From: V1-33 sp039795165
Lineage (GTDB): Bacteria > Verrucomicrobiota > Verrucomicrobiia > Verrucomicrobiales > V1-33
Direction: 5' to 3'
Assembly: GCA_039795165.1 (NCBI GenBank)
Contig: JBDKER010000020.1
Location: 1 to 64,000, forward strand
DNA length: 64,000 bases
This document shows positions 1 through 7,686 of the stretch, one piece after another. The first letter of the stretch is position 1; every line of letters starts with the position of its first letter. The notes under the pieces are model-generated. The model had not been told where the DNA came from. It did no database searches and saw only the letters and a list, made by a program, of their open reading frames with translations. The translations under genes and the position numbers were made by a program.

Positions 1-619
1 GCACCCATGTGTAGACCGGATAGAATCCTTCCGCGGGAAGATTCGGGGTGTACGTCGCCGTGGCACTCTCCGCCGCCGCAAGACTGGCATAACGATACGG
101 AAGGTCGCCCGCCGATCCATAGAAGATCGTCGACGTGCTGTTGGCCCACGTTCCAGTCCACGCGACGCCCGCATCGTCGTTGTCCATGACCACTTCGTTC
201 GGCTGCTGACCAAGCGGCCGCATTGGCACCACCACGGCCCCCGCATGGAAGCACCACGCCGCAAAGAGATTCATCTGGTCGAGGTTCCCCATGTCCTCGT
301 TCATCTCATTGCTGATGCCCCGCTGCAGACGCCAGTAGTTGGGATCCCACGTCCATCCGTGCCCGCCATTCAGATACACAATCTTGCCACTGAGAACGCC
401 CTGCGGCTGCCGCCCCGCCGGAACCATCGGCGCCTTCGGCCCACGCGCCGGCGGCGACGACCCCGCAGGCAAGCGCTCGGACCAGTCGGGCGACCACTCC
501 ACCGGAGGATCAAGCGATTCATCAACGAGCCGACTCTGGCAGGCATCACAGCCACGCACAGCCGGCGCCGCCGCCGCCAGCAGCAGCCCCGCGAAGGCCC
601 AGATGGTAGATGGTCGCAT
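1..619 (-). CDS. Secreted amidase-like protein with golvesin-type domain (3' part outside window)
   Basis: This reading frame is open from an ATG at 619-617 to the left edge of the window, so only the first 206 residues are visible. It begins with a signal peptide (MRPSTIWAFAGLLLAAAAPAVRG) followed by a Cys pair (CDAC). Around residues 80-100 is a GGHGW stretch followed by an NEMNED stretch, which resembles the zinc-ligand layout of N-acetylmuramoyl-L-alanine amidases. Residues from about 145 (VVMDNDDAG to FYPVYTW) match the golvesin C-terminal-like beta domain, which often sits inside such amidases. The likely role is a secreted cell-wall or polymer hydrolase. The family call is from memory of motifs and the catalytic assignment is tentative. 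It is transcribed divergently from hemL across a 160-bp gap. Confidence 0.6.
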   Translation of the reverse strand, partial: MRPSTIWAFAGLLLAAAAPAVRGCDACQSRLVDESLDPPVEWSPDWSERLPAGSSPPARGPKAPMVPAGRQPQGVLSGKIVYLNGGHGWTWDPNYWRLQRGISNEMNEDMGNLDQMNLFAAWCFHAGAVVVPMRPLGQQPNEVVMDNDDAGVAWTGTWANSTSTIFYGSAGDLPYRYASLAAAESATATYTPNLPAEGFYPVYTWV

Positions 620-703
620 GCAGGCATCATTTCATGCTTCGGCGCATTGAGCAATACGGCTGTTCCGCAGCGCGCCGGAAGGCCCTGGCATCCAACAGCC
701 CGC

Positions 704-738
704 ATGACCCCAGCCGATTTCCTGCGGAACGGGGTCAT
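704..738. promoter_or_regulatory. Inverted repeat upstream of hemL
   Basis: ATGACCCC (704-711) is repeated as GGGGTCAT (731-738) with a 19-base loop, in the gap between the divergent amidase-like gene and hemL. It could be an operator or a leader hairpin. No consensus I know fits it, so the role is a guess. Confidence 0.25.
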
Positions 739-779
739 TCCGCATTGCAGGGCAGGGGAGGATTCATAATGCGTAAGGC

Positions 780-2069
780 ATGAGCCTTTCCTCCAAACTC
801 TTTTCGGCAGCGAAGCAGTACATTCCTGGCGGAGTGAACAGTCCCGTACGGGCCTTCCGGAATGTGGGCGGCGAACCGTTTTTCGTGCGGCGCGCCAAGG
901 GGGCGTACATCGAAGACGTGGATGGACGGGAAATGATCGACTACGTGGGCACATGGGGTCCGGCCATTCTCGGTCACGCTCCGGATGTGCTCGTCAATGT
1001 CGTGCACGAAACCGCCAAGCACGGCCTGAGCTTCGGGATTCCCAATCCATGGGAAGTGGAAATGGCACGCACGATCGTCGACTGGGTGCCGTCGGTGGAG
1101 AAGGTGCGCATGTGCAACAGCGGCACGGAAGCGACCATGTCTTGTCTGCGGCTGGCGCGGGGATTCACGGGACGCGACCGCATCGTGAAGTTCCATGGCT
1201 GCTACCATGGACATGTGGACAGTCTCCTCGTGTCGGCAGGCAGCGGGGCACTCACGCATGGTCGGCCGGACAGTGCCGGTGTGCCTGCCGCATTGGCGGC
1301 CATGACGACCGTGCTTCCCTACAACGATGCCGCCGCCCTCGAGGAACTCTTCGCTGCTTCAGGCCACGAAATTGCCGCGGTCATCGTCGAAGCAGTACCG
1401 GCCAATGCGGGTCTATTTCTGCCGAAGCCGGGCTACATCGATCTCATCCGGGAACTGACGGCGCGGCACGGAGCGCTCCTGATTTTCGATGAAGTGATGA
1501 CCGGATTCCGGGTGGCCCGCGGAGGGTATCAGGAAATCTGCGGGGTGCGCCCGGATCTGACGGCCATGGGCAAGGTGATCGGCGGCGGACTTCCCGTGGG
1601 TGCCTTCGGCGGACGGGCCGACATCATGGATCAACTCGCTCCCGATGGCCCGGTCTACCAGGCCGGCACGCTTTCAGGCAATCCGCTCGCCATGGCCGTC
1701 GGGCTCACCCAGCTGCGGGAACTGGAAAAGGTGCGCGGCTGGCAGCGGCTCGAGGAAACCGGCGCACAGTTCGAAGCCGGTATCCGGGAAATCTGCCACG
1801 AACTCGGACGCCCCCTCACCTTCAACCGCATCGGCAGCATGTTCTGCCTCTACTTCACGGAGGAACCAGTGTGGAGCCTCACCGATGCCATGCGCGGAGA
1901 CGCCGACGCCTTCCGGAAGTTCTTCCACAAAGCCCTCGAACTCGGCGTCTACTTCGCACCCAGCCCATACGAAGCCGGCTTCCTGTCGCTCGCCCACGGA
2001 GCCCACGAAATCGGGGAAACCCTCGAGATCTGCCGCAAAGCCCTGCGCCACGCCCTCGGTGCCAGTTGA
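780..2069 (+). CDS. hemL: Glutamate-1-semialdehyde 2,1-aminomutase
   Basis: HemL converts glutamate-1-semialdehyde to 5-aminolevulinate in the C5 route to tetrapyrroles, in the cytoplasm, with a pyridoxal phosphate cofactor. The 429-residue protein has the usual length. It opens with the family signature IPGGVNSPVRAF, has the substrate-binding CNSGTEA motif near residue 115, HGCYHGHVD near 140, the PLP-phosphate region IFDEVMTGFR near 235-245, and the catalytic lysine in TAMGKVIGGGLPVGAFGG near 262. The ATG is preceded by a weak AAGG. The next gene starts about 150 bp downstream on the same strand but is functionally unrelated, so a shared operon is uncertain. Confidence 0.95.
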   Translation: MSLSSKLFSAAKQYIPGGVNSPVRAFRNVGGEPFFVRRAKGAYIEDVDGREMIDYVGTWGPAILGHAPDVLVNVVHETAKHGLSFGIPNPWEVEMARTIVDWVPSVEKVRMCNSGTEATMSCLRLARGFTGRDRIVKFHGCYHGHVDSLLVSAGSGALTHGRPDSAGVPAALAAMTTVLPYNDAAALEELFAASGHEIAAVIVEAVPANAGLFLPKPGYIDLIRELTARHGALLIFDEVMTGFRVARGGYQEICGVRPDLTAMGKVIGGGLPVGAFGGRADIMDQLAPDGPVYQAGTLSGNPLAMAVGLTQLRELEKVRGWQRLEETGAQFEAGIREICHELGRPLTFNRIGSMFCLYFTEEPVWSLTDAMRGDADAFRKFFHKALELGVYFAPSPYEAGFLSLAHGAHEIGETLEICRKALRHALGAS

Positions 2070-2220
2070 AGAATCCGGAGCGGTCGCCCAGCGGGGAATC
2101 TTTCGATGACCTCCTACGGCGGCCCAGCGAAGTCTCCTGAAGAAAGGCTGGCTGCCCTCGGGCGATCGCGTCCGATTCTCCGTGCGCGTAGCCACGGTCG
2201 GACGTAGTCATGCGGTGACA

Positions 2221-4794
2221 ATGTGGAATGGCCCCCTGATTTCTCTGGTGAGTCACCTGGCCCGTGCCGTGTGGCGGGGCTGGCGTGCCCGGCCGGGCAT
2301 TGCCCTCCTCAATATTGCAGGCATCGCCATCGGAGTCGCAGTCTACCTTGCCATCCAGATCGTCAATCACAGCGCCACCCGCAGCTTCGAGGCCGGACTC
2401 GATCTCGTGGCAGGACGCAGCCACCTCGAGGTCACCGCCGGTAAGGGTGGACTGGACGAAATCTGCTGGCCTGCCGTGGCCGCGGTTCCCGGAGTGGCCG
2501 CCTGCTCGGGAATCGTGGAAGGCTACGCCACCATTCCCTCGCATCCCGGTGAATACCTGAGAATCGTCGGCATCGACCTCTTTTCGGCGGCTCCGTTCCA
2601 GGTGGGGGCCTCTGCCGGTGCTTCATGGCGCGACGACCCGGAAGCATGGATGGCGGAGGGCGGAAAGCTGGTGATTTCCTCGGCCATGGCCGCAAGGCTC
2701 GCTCGGCAACCAGGCGATTCCCTCGTCATCCGCACGGGCGGCCGCACCAGCACGGTCACCATCGCCGCAGTGGCTCCGGAAGAAGGCGACGGCGTCACCC
2801 GGGTCGGCTTCATGGACATCGGCTGGGCGCAGGAATTGCTCGGCTCACCCGGAAAACTCAGCTCGCTTCAGATCATCTGCACAACCCCCGAATCTGCAGA
2901 CGCCGTCGCGGCGGCCATCGCACCCATTCTCCCGCAGGGCACTCGCGTGGAACCACCAGAACGCAGAAACCGCCAGGTCGGCCTCATGCTCCAGGGATTC
3001 CAGCTGAACCTCACCGCGCTCAGCCTCGTCTCGCTGCTCGTCGGTGTCTTCCTGACCGGCAGCACCATCGCGGCCTCAGTGGTCCGGCAGCGCCGGGAAA
3101 TCGGTATCCTGCGCGCCGTCGGCGCATCGCAGGGACAAGTGCGCGGGCTCTTCCTCGCCGAGGCCCTCATTGCGGCACTCGCAGGCGGTCTGCTCGCTGT
3201 GCCGCTCGCCCGCTGGCTCGCTGGATCCCTCCTCGGGGCCGTCTCGCAGACAATTTCAGCACACTACGTCCAGATGAGCATCGACCGCAGCTACCTCTCA
3301 TGGTGGCATGTCCTCCAGGCGGTCGGCTGCGGCCTCGCCGCGGCTCTGGCCGGCGCATGGCTGCCCGCCTGCGAGGCTTCCGGAGCCGATCCGGTCAAGG
3401 CCCTCCAACCCGGGCGCGGCATTGAAGCAAGACGCACCATCACCGGAACAAGCCGCGTCCTCCTGCTCGCAGCCCTCGGCCTCCTCATCGCCCTAGGGCT
3501 CTGCTGGCAATCCCTGCAGGGCGGACCACCATGGCTCAGCTTCGGTGGCTGCCTCTTTCTGGTGCTCTCCTTCGTCCTGCTGGCGCGTCCCGCTACCCGG
3601 CTCATGGCAGCCCTCGCGGCACGCGCAGCGGCCCGATCCGATGCCGTGCTGCTGCGGCTCGGCGCGGAACATCTCGAACGTTCACTGCACCGCGCCGCCC
3701 CAGTCGTGGCTGCCCTCCTCACGGCAGTAGCCATGGTCCTCGGCGTCAGCATCATGATCCATTCATTCCGCGGAACACTACAGCTCTGGGTCAATGGTAC
3801 GCTCCGCGCCGACCTCTACATCGCCCCGGCTGCCAATGAAATCGTCCGCCACAGCGATACCCTCCCAGACGGCCTCGTCGACTTCCTCCAAGCTCAGCAA
3901 GGGACGGCTTCCGTCGAAACCCTCACCGAGGAACCAGTCACGCTCGCCGATGGCAACGAGTACATGCTGCGGGCCGTCTCCCGTTCGCCGGACCATCCAC
4001 TGCCGTTCATGGGCAGAAACCCCGCCGCAGCCAGCAAGGCATGGTTCCAGCCCGGATACGTAGCCGTCAGCGAAATCCTCGCCGCCAGAATCGCAGCCCA
4101 GCAAGGCGACCTCCTCACCATACCTACCCCCGCAGGCCCCCAGTCTTTCACCGTGGCAGGCATCTTCTACGACTACGCCGACGACCGCGGCTGCCTCTAC
4201 ATGACCGAACCCACGTTCGCACAGCATTGGCCCAATCGCCGCCACCACGCAGTCGCCGTCTTCCTCAGTAATCCATCCACCGCCCCCACCATCGAGGATT
4301 CCGTCCGCAGCGCCTTCAGCAAATCCGGAGAACTCTCCACCTTCCAGAATCAACGCCTGCGCGACCACGTCTTCACCATCTTCGATCAGACCTTCGCCGT
4401 TACCGGCCTCCTCCGCATCATTGCCATCGCTGTCGCCGTCCTCGGCATCGCCATGGCCCTCAGCACCCTCGTGGCCGAACGCCGACGCGAAATCGCCGCC
4501 CTCCGCAGCATCGGTTCCTCCAAACCCCAGATCGCTGGCATCCACCTCAGCGAAGCCGGCCTCATCGGCCTCACCGCCGCCCTCCTCGGAATGATCTGCG
4601 GCGTCCTCCTCGCCATGATCCTCACATGGGTCGTCAACCGCGCCTTCTTCGGCTGGACCGTCCGCTTCTCCATCCCATGGAGCGAACTCCTCCTCACCCC
4701 CCTCTGGGTCACCGCCTCCGCCGTCCTCGCTGGCCTCATCCCCGCATGGCACGCCGCAGGCGCCGAACCCGCCGACGCCCTCCGCGCTACCTGA
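2221..4794 (+). CDS. ABC transporter permease with two FtsX domains
   Basis: An inner-membrane permease of the MacB/FtsX-like (lipoprotein-export or DevC) superfamily. It has an N-terminal membrane helix (IALLNIAGIAIGVAVYLAIQIV), a large extracytoplasmic MacB_PCD-like domain, a first FtsX bundle at about residues 255-380 (including VVRQRREIGILRAVGAS, the classic coupling loop), a second periplasmic domain, and a second FtsX bundle at the C terminus (LVAERRREIAALRSIGSS). An in-frame ATG exists at 2182, but translation from 2221 gives a cleaner N terminus ahead of the first helix. The start is a choice, not proven. No ATPase or adaptor gene lies nearby, so the partner must be encoded elsewhere. 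The substrate cannot be inferred. Confidence 0.85.
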   Translation: MWNGPLISLVSHLARAVWRGWRARPGIALLNIAGIAIGVAVYLAIQIVNHSATRSFEAGLDLVAGRSHLEVTAGKGGLDEICWPAVAAVPGVAACSGIVEGYATIPSHPGEYLRIVGIDLFSAAPFQVGASAGASWRDDPEAWMAEGGKLVISSAMAARLARQPGDSLVIRTGGRTSTVTIAAVAPEEGDGVTRVGFMDIGWAQELLGSPGKLSSLQIICTTPESADAVAAAIAPILPQGTRVEPPERRNRQVGLMLQGFQLNLTALSLVSLLVGVFLTGSTIAASVVRQRREIGILRAVGASQGQVRGLFLAEALIAALAGGLLAVPLARWLAGSLLGAVSQTISAHYVQMSIDRSYLSWWHVLQAVGCGLAAALAGAWLPACEASGADPVKALQPGRGIEARRTITGTSRVLLLAALGLLIALGLCWQSLQGGPPWLSFGGCLFLVLSFVLLARPATRLMAALAARAAARSDAVLLRLGAEHLERSLHRAAPVVAALLTAVAMVLGVSIMIHSFRGTLQLWVNGTLRADLYIAPAANEIVRHSDTLPDGLVDFLQAQQGTASVETLTEEPVTLADGNEYMLRAVSRSPDHPLPFMGRNPAAASKAWFQPGYVAVSEILAARIAAQQGDLLTIPTPAGPQSFTVAGIFYDYADDRGCLYMTEPTFAQHWPNRRHHAVAVFLSNPSTAPTIEDSVRSAFSKSGELSTFQNQRLRDHVFTIFDQTFAVTGLLRIIAIAVAVLGIAMALSTLVAERRREIAALRSIGSSKPQIAGIHLSEAGLIGLTAALLGMICGVLLAMILTWVVNRAFFGWTVRFSIPWSELLLTPLWVTASAVLAGLIPAWHAAGAEPADALRAT

Positions 4795-4838
4795 CCGCCT
4801 CCCGATAAACCGGACCGGTAGAACCCCAGAACACCAAT

Positions 4839-5800
4839 GGTCTGTCCTTCTGTCGGACCCCCGCGTCCCCAACGGGGACCGAGAGGACAGCCTGGGGCTG
4901 AGCACCGCGATGCCCCAGGTACCCAACCCCGCACACATCAAGGCGCCCTGAAGGGGCGCGAGAGGACATGACCCGCGCGAAATGGTCTGTCCTTCTGTCT
5001 GGATCCGTCGTTTGCGCCACTACAAGAGGTCTCTACAAGAGGTCTGGCCATTTGCCAGGATCCATCGTTTTAAGCGTTGGTTAAAGTCTCGCACAAGAGG
5101 TCTGGCCATTTGTCGTCAGAAGAGCGGGGAAAGGGCTAGGGAGAAAAGGTCTGTCCTTCTGTCCCGATTCGTCGTTTTCGTCGTGGGTTCGGTCCGCTTA
5201 TCGAGAGGTCTGTCCAATTGTCGCCCTCTGGTCTGCCCTCTCCCACGCCGCAAAAAGGCCTGTCCAACTGTCGCTTTGTCCAACTGTCGCCTCAGGGGAT
5301 TTCCTCACGACGCCACGGCAGGAGCTCAGACAAAAGGTCTGTCCTTCTGTCCAGATTCGTCGTTTTCGTCACGGGTTCGGTCCGCTTATCGAGAGGTCTG
5401 TCCAATTGTCGCCCTCTGGTCTGCCCTCTCCCCTCCCACGCCGCAAAAAGGCCTGTCCAACTGTCGCGGCACTCATGAGTGTCCAACTGTCGCTTTGTCC
5501 AACTGTCGCCTCAGGGGATTTCCTCACGACGCCACGGCAGGAGCTCAGACAAAAGGTCTGTCCTTCTGTCGAGAGCCGTCGTTTTCGTCACGGGTTCGGT
5601 CCGCTTATCGAGAGGTCTGTCCAATTGTCGCCCTCTGGTCTGCCCTCTCCCACGCCGCAAAAAGGCCTGTCCAACTGTCGCGGCACTCATGAGAGGTCTG
5701 GTCATTTGTCGGCACCCGACGCCACGGCAGGAGCTCAGACAAAAGGTCTGGTCTTTTGCGGGGGTCCCGCTCACAAGGGGTCTGGTCATTTGTCGGCACT
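4839..5800. repeat. Array of a 17-bp GGTCTGTCC-NNN-TGTCG motif with three long tandem units
   Basis: This 1-kb gene-free stretch holds about 20 copies of GGYCTGKCC plus three variable bases plus TGTCG, with TTC, ATT, AAT or AAC in the middle; single copies lie for example at 4839, 4984, 5041 and 5099. From 5147 the motifs are carried in near-identical tandem units: 5147-5334 (188 bp), 5335-5553 (219 bp), 5554-5743 (190 bp) and a partial fourth from 5744 to about 5800. The units differ by small insertions and deletions such as an extra GGCACTCATGAG segment. Open frames across the array (for example 4982-5692) merely translate the repeat and have no credible start or homology. It is not a CRISPR array: unit length, variation and lack of unique spacers rule that out. 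Confidence 0.8.
4865..4969. repeat. REP-like intergenic doublet with hairpin
   Basis: Two similar modules, CCCCAACGGGGACCGAGAGGACA (within 4865-4889) and CCCTGAAGGGGCGCGAGAGGACA (within 4942-4969), share the plan C-run, short loop, G-run, GAGAGGACA. Between them CCTGGGGC (4891-4898) pairs with GCCCCAGG (4912-4919), an 8-bp stem. This looks like a dispersed intergenic repeat. A role as a terminator of the upstream permease transcript is possible, but there is no T-run after the stem. Confidence 0.45.
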
Positions 5801-6056
5801 TGATATTATAGACGCTGCCGTCCGGAGCGTCGACCGTGGCCATGATCTGCGGATAGGGAAGACGGTTCCCCGGGCTCAGTTGCCGATGGCTCCGGATCCT
5901 TACCATTCAGCGCAGCGGCCGCACGTATCGGCGGGGAGGGCAGCCGCGGATCCGTGGCGGCTGGTGCTTGCAGCGGCAGAAGTGGATCATTACGAGTAAG
6001 TTGCCGAAAACCCGGGAGTACGGAGCGGCCAAACAGAAACCTGACATTTCCCTGAC

Positions 6057-7649
6057 ATGACAACAGCAAAGACAGCCGCTGCGCGCGGCGCGGCCCGCAT
6101 CATTCTGATGAGTACCCTTGCGGCGACGGTGGCTCCGCTGGCAGCCGGGGTGCGGATGCCGACGGTATTTACGGACCACATGATGCTGCAGCGGGACCGG
6201 CCGGTGCGGGTTTGGGGGTGGGCGGATGCCGGCGAGGCGGTGGAGGTTAAGCTGGCAGGAGCAGTGGCCAGCGGGAAAGCCGACGGCAAAGGGCAGTGGA
6301 TGGTGGAACTGCCCGCAATGAAGGCTGGGGAGAATCTGGAATTGACGGTGACGGCAGGGAATACAGTGACACTGCGGAACCTCATTGTGGGGGACATCTG
6401 GGTGTGCTCGGGACAGTCGAACATGGAGATGACGCTCAATGGCTGCGTGGGCGCGGAGGAGGATGCCAAGGGCGCGCATCTGCCGACCATCCGGCGGATC
6501 AAGTTCAACCATGTGGTTTCGGGAGTGGAGGAGGACAATGCGCCGGCAGCAACGCAGTGGCAGGTGTGCACCCCGGAGACGGCACCGGGGTTTACGGCGG
6601 TGGGCTTTTACTTTGCGCGGGAAATTGTGAAGCGGACGGGAGTGCCCGTGGGCATTGTGGATGCGAACTGGGGTGGGACGCCCATCGAGCCTTGGATAGC
6701 GACGGCAGGCCTGGCCGGGGTGACAGCGCTGAAACCACAGTATGAGGCGAAGCTGGAAGCGATCCGAAAGTACCGGGAGCAGTTGCCGAAGGCACTGGAG
6801 TCCGTGGAGGCATGGGTGGCACAGACCCGGCGGGATCTGGACAGGGGAGCGCCCGTGAGCACGCCACCGTCCTTGCCCGGGCCACCGGATGCGGGGTGGA
6901 GCGGCATGTACAATGCCATGATTCATCCGATTGTGAACCTGCCGATCAAGGGAGCGCTGTGGTACCAGGGCGAATCGAATGGCGGGGAGGGAGAGAGTTA
7001 CTATCACAAGATGGACGCGCTCATCGGCGGGTGGCGGAAGGTGTGGGCGCAGGGAGATTTCCCGTTCTATTTTGTGCAGCTGGCGAGTTTCCAGGACGTG
7101 ACGGACGATGCGGCGGGTGGGAATGGATGGGCGAAGCTGCGGGAGGCGCAGCGGAAGGCGTTGACGATTCCTAACACGGGGATGGCGGTGATCACGGACA
7201 CGGTGCCGCTGGCGGAGCGGGGTGATATTCATCCGCGGAACAAGTATGATGTGGGCGTGCGGCTGGCGCAGTGGGCGTTGGGGCGGGATTACGGGATGAA
7301 GGACACGGTGGTGTCCGGGCCGTTGTTCAAGGGGATGGAGGCTGCGGGTAGTAAGGTGCGGTTGAGTTTCGAGCACACGGGCGGCGGGCTGATGGCTGGG
7401 AAGAAGGAGGGGCTTGCGGTGGCGACGGAGGATGCGGGCGCGAAGCTGAAAGGGTTCGCGGTGGCTGGGGCGGATCGGAAGTGGGTGTGGGCGGATGCGG
7501 TGATTGAGGGGGATGCGGTGGTGGTGAGTGCGGCGGAGGTGAAGGAGCCGGTGGCGGTGCGGTATGGTTACCGGATGAATCCGGAGGGGGCGAATCTGTA
7601 CAACCGTGCGGGGTTGCCGGCGTCGCCGTTCCGGAGTGACGACTGGTGA
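6057..7649 (+). CDS. Secreted sialate O-acetylesterase-type SGNH hydrolase
   Basis: A probable periplasmic or secreted esterase that removes acetyl groups from sugars of complex polysaccharides. The 530-residue protein has an N-terminal hydrophobic segment (residues about 12-30), then the family beta domain beginning MPTVFTDHMMLQRDRPVRVWG. The catalytic serine lies in VCSGQSNMEM near residue 120, a second conserved block is LWYQGESN near 302, and the Asp-His pair is probably in GDIHPRNKYD near 392. The C-terminal part ends with a typical beta region. It lies 37 bp upstream of a second, larger SGNH protein on the same strand, and the two are probably co-transcribed. Confidence 0.85.
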   Translation: MTTAKTAAARGAARIILMSTLAATVAPLAAGVRMPTVFTDHMMLQRDRPVRVWGWADAGEAVEVKLAGAVASGKADGKGQWMVELPAMKAGENLELTVTAGNTVTLRNLIVGDIWVCSGQSNMEMTLNGCVGAEEDAKGAHLPTIRRIKFNHVVSGVEEDNAPAATQWQVCTPETAPGFTAVGFYFAREIVKRTGVPVGIVDANWGGTPIEPWIATAGLAGVTALKPQYEAKLEAIRKYREQLPKALESVEAWVAQTRRDLDRGAPVSTPPSLPGPPDAGWSGMYNAMIHPIVNLPIKGALWYQGESNGGEGESYYHKMDALIGGWRKVWAQGDFPFYFVQLASFQDVTDDAAGGNGWAKLREAQRKALTIPNTGMAVITDTVPLAERGDIHPRNKYDVGVRLAQWALGRDYGMKDTVVSGPLFKGMEAAGSKVRLSFEHTGGGLMAGKKEGLAVATEDAGAKLKGFAVAGADRKWVWADAVIEGDAVVVSAAEVKEPVAVRYGYRMNPEGANLYNRAGLPASPFRSDDW

Positions 7650-7686
7650 GGGGAGAGTAGCAAAGGTATTTAAAGACTAACAGATA

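Noticed and set aside
245..769. 174-codon plus-strand frame upstream of hemL
   Set aside because: It is antisense to the clearly coding golvesin/amidase-like gene with a signal peptide on the minus strand.
3778..4941. 387-codon minus-strand open frame opposite the ABC permease
   Set aside because: A GC-rich antisense shadow, acidic low-complexity translation, no motif, and it extends into the repeat region.
4982..5692. 236-codon open frame and several overlapping frames across the repeat array
   Set aside because: They only translate the 17-bp motif (SVLLS, GLSNC and similar) in different phases, have no start context, and the tandem units change frame from copy to copy.
5147..5800. Possible CRISPR array
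   Set aside because: Units are 188-219 bp with shared sequence throughout, there are no unique spacers of constant length and no cas genes nearby.
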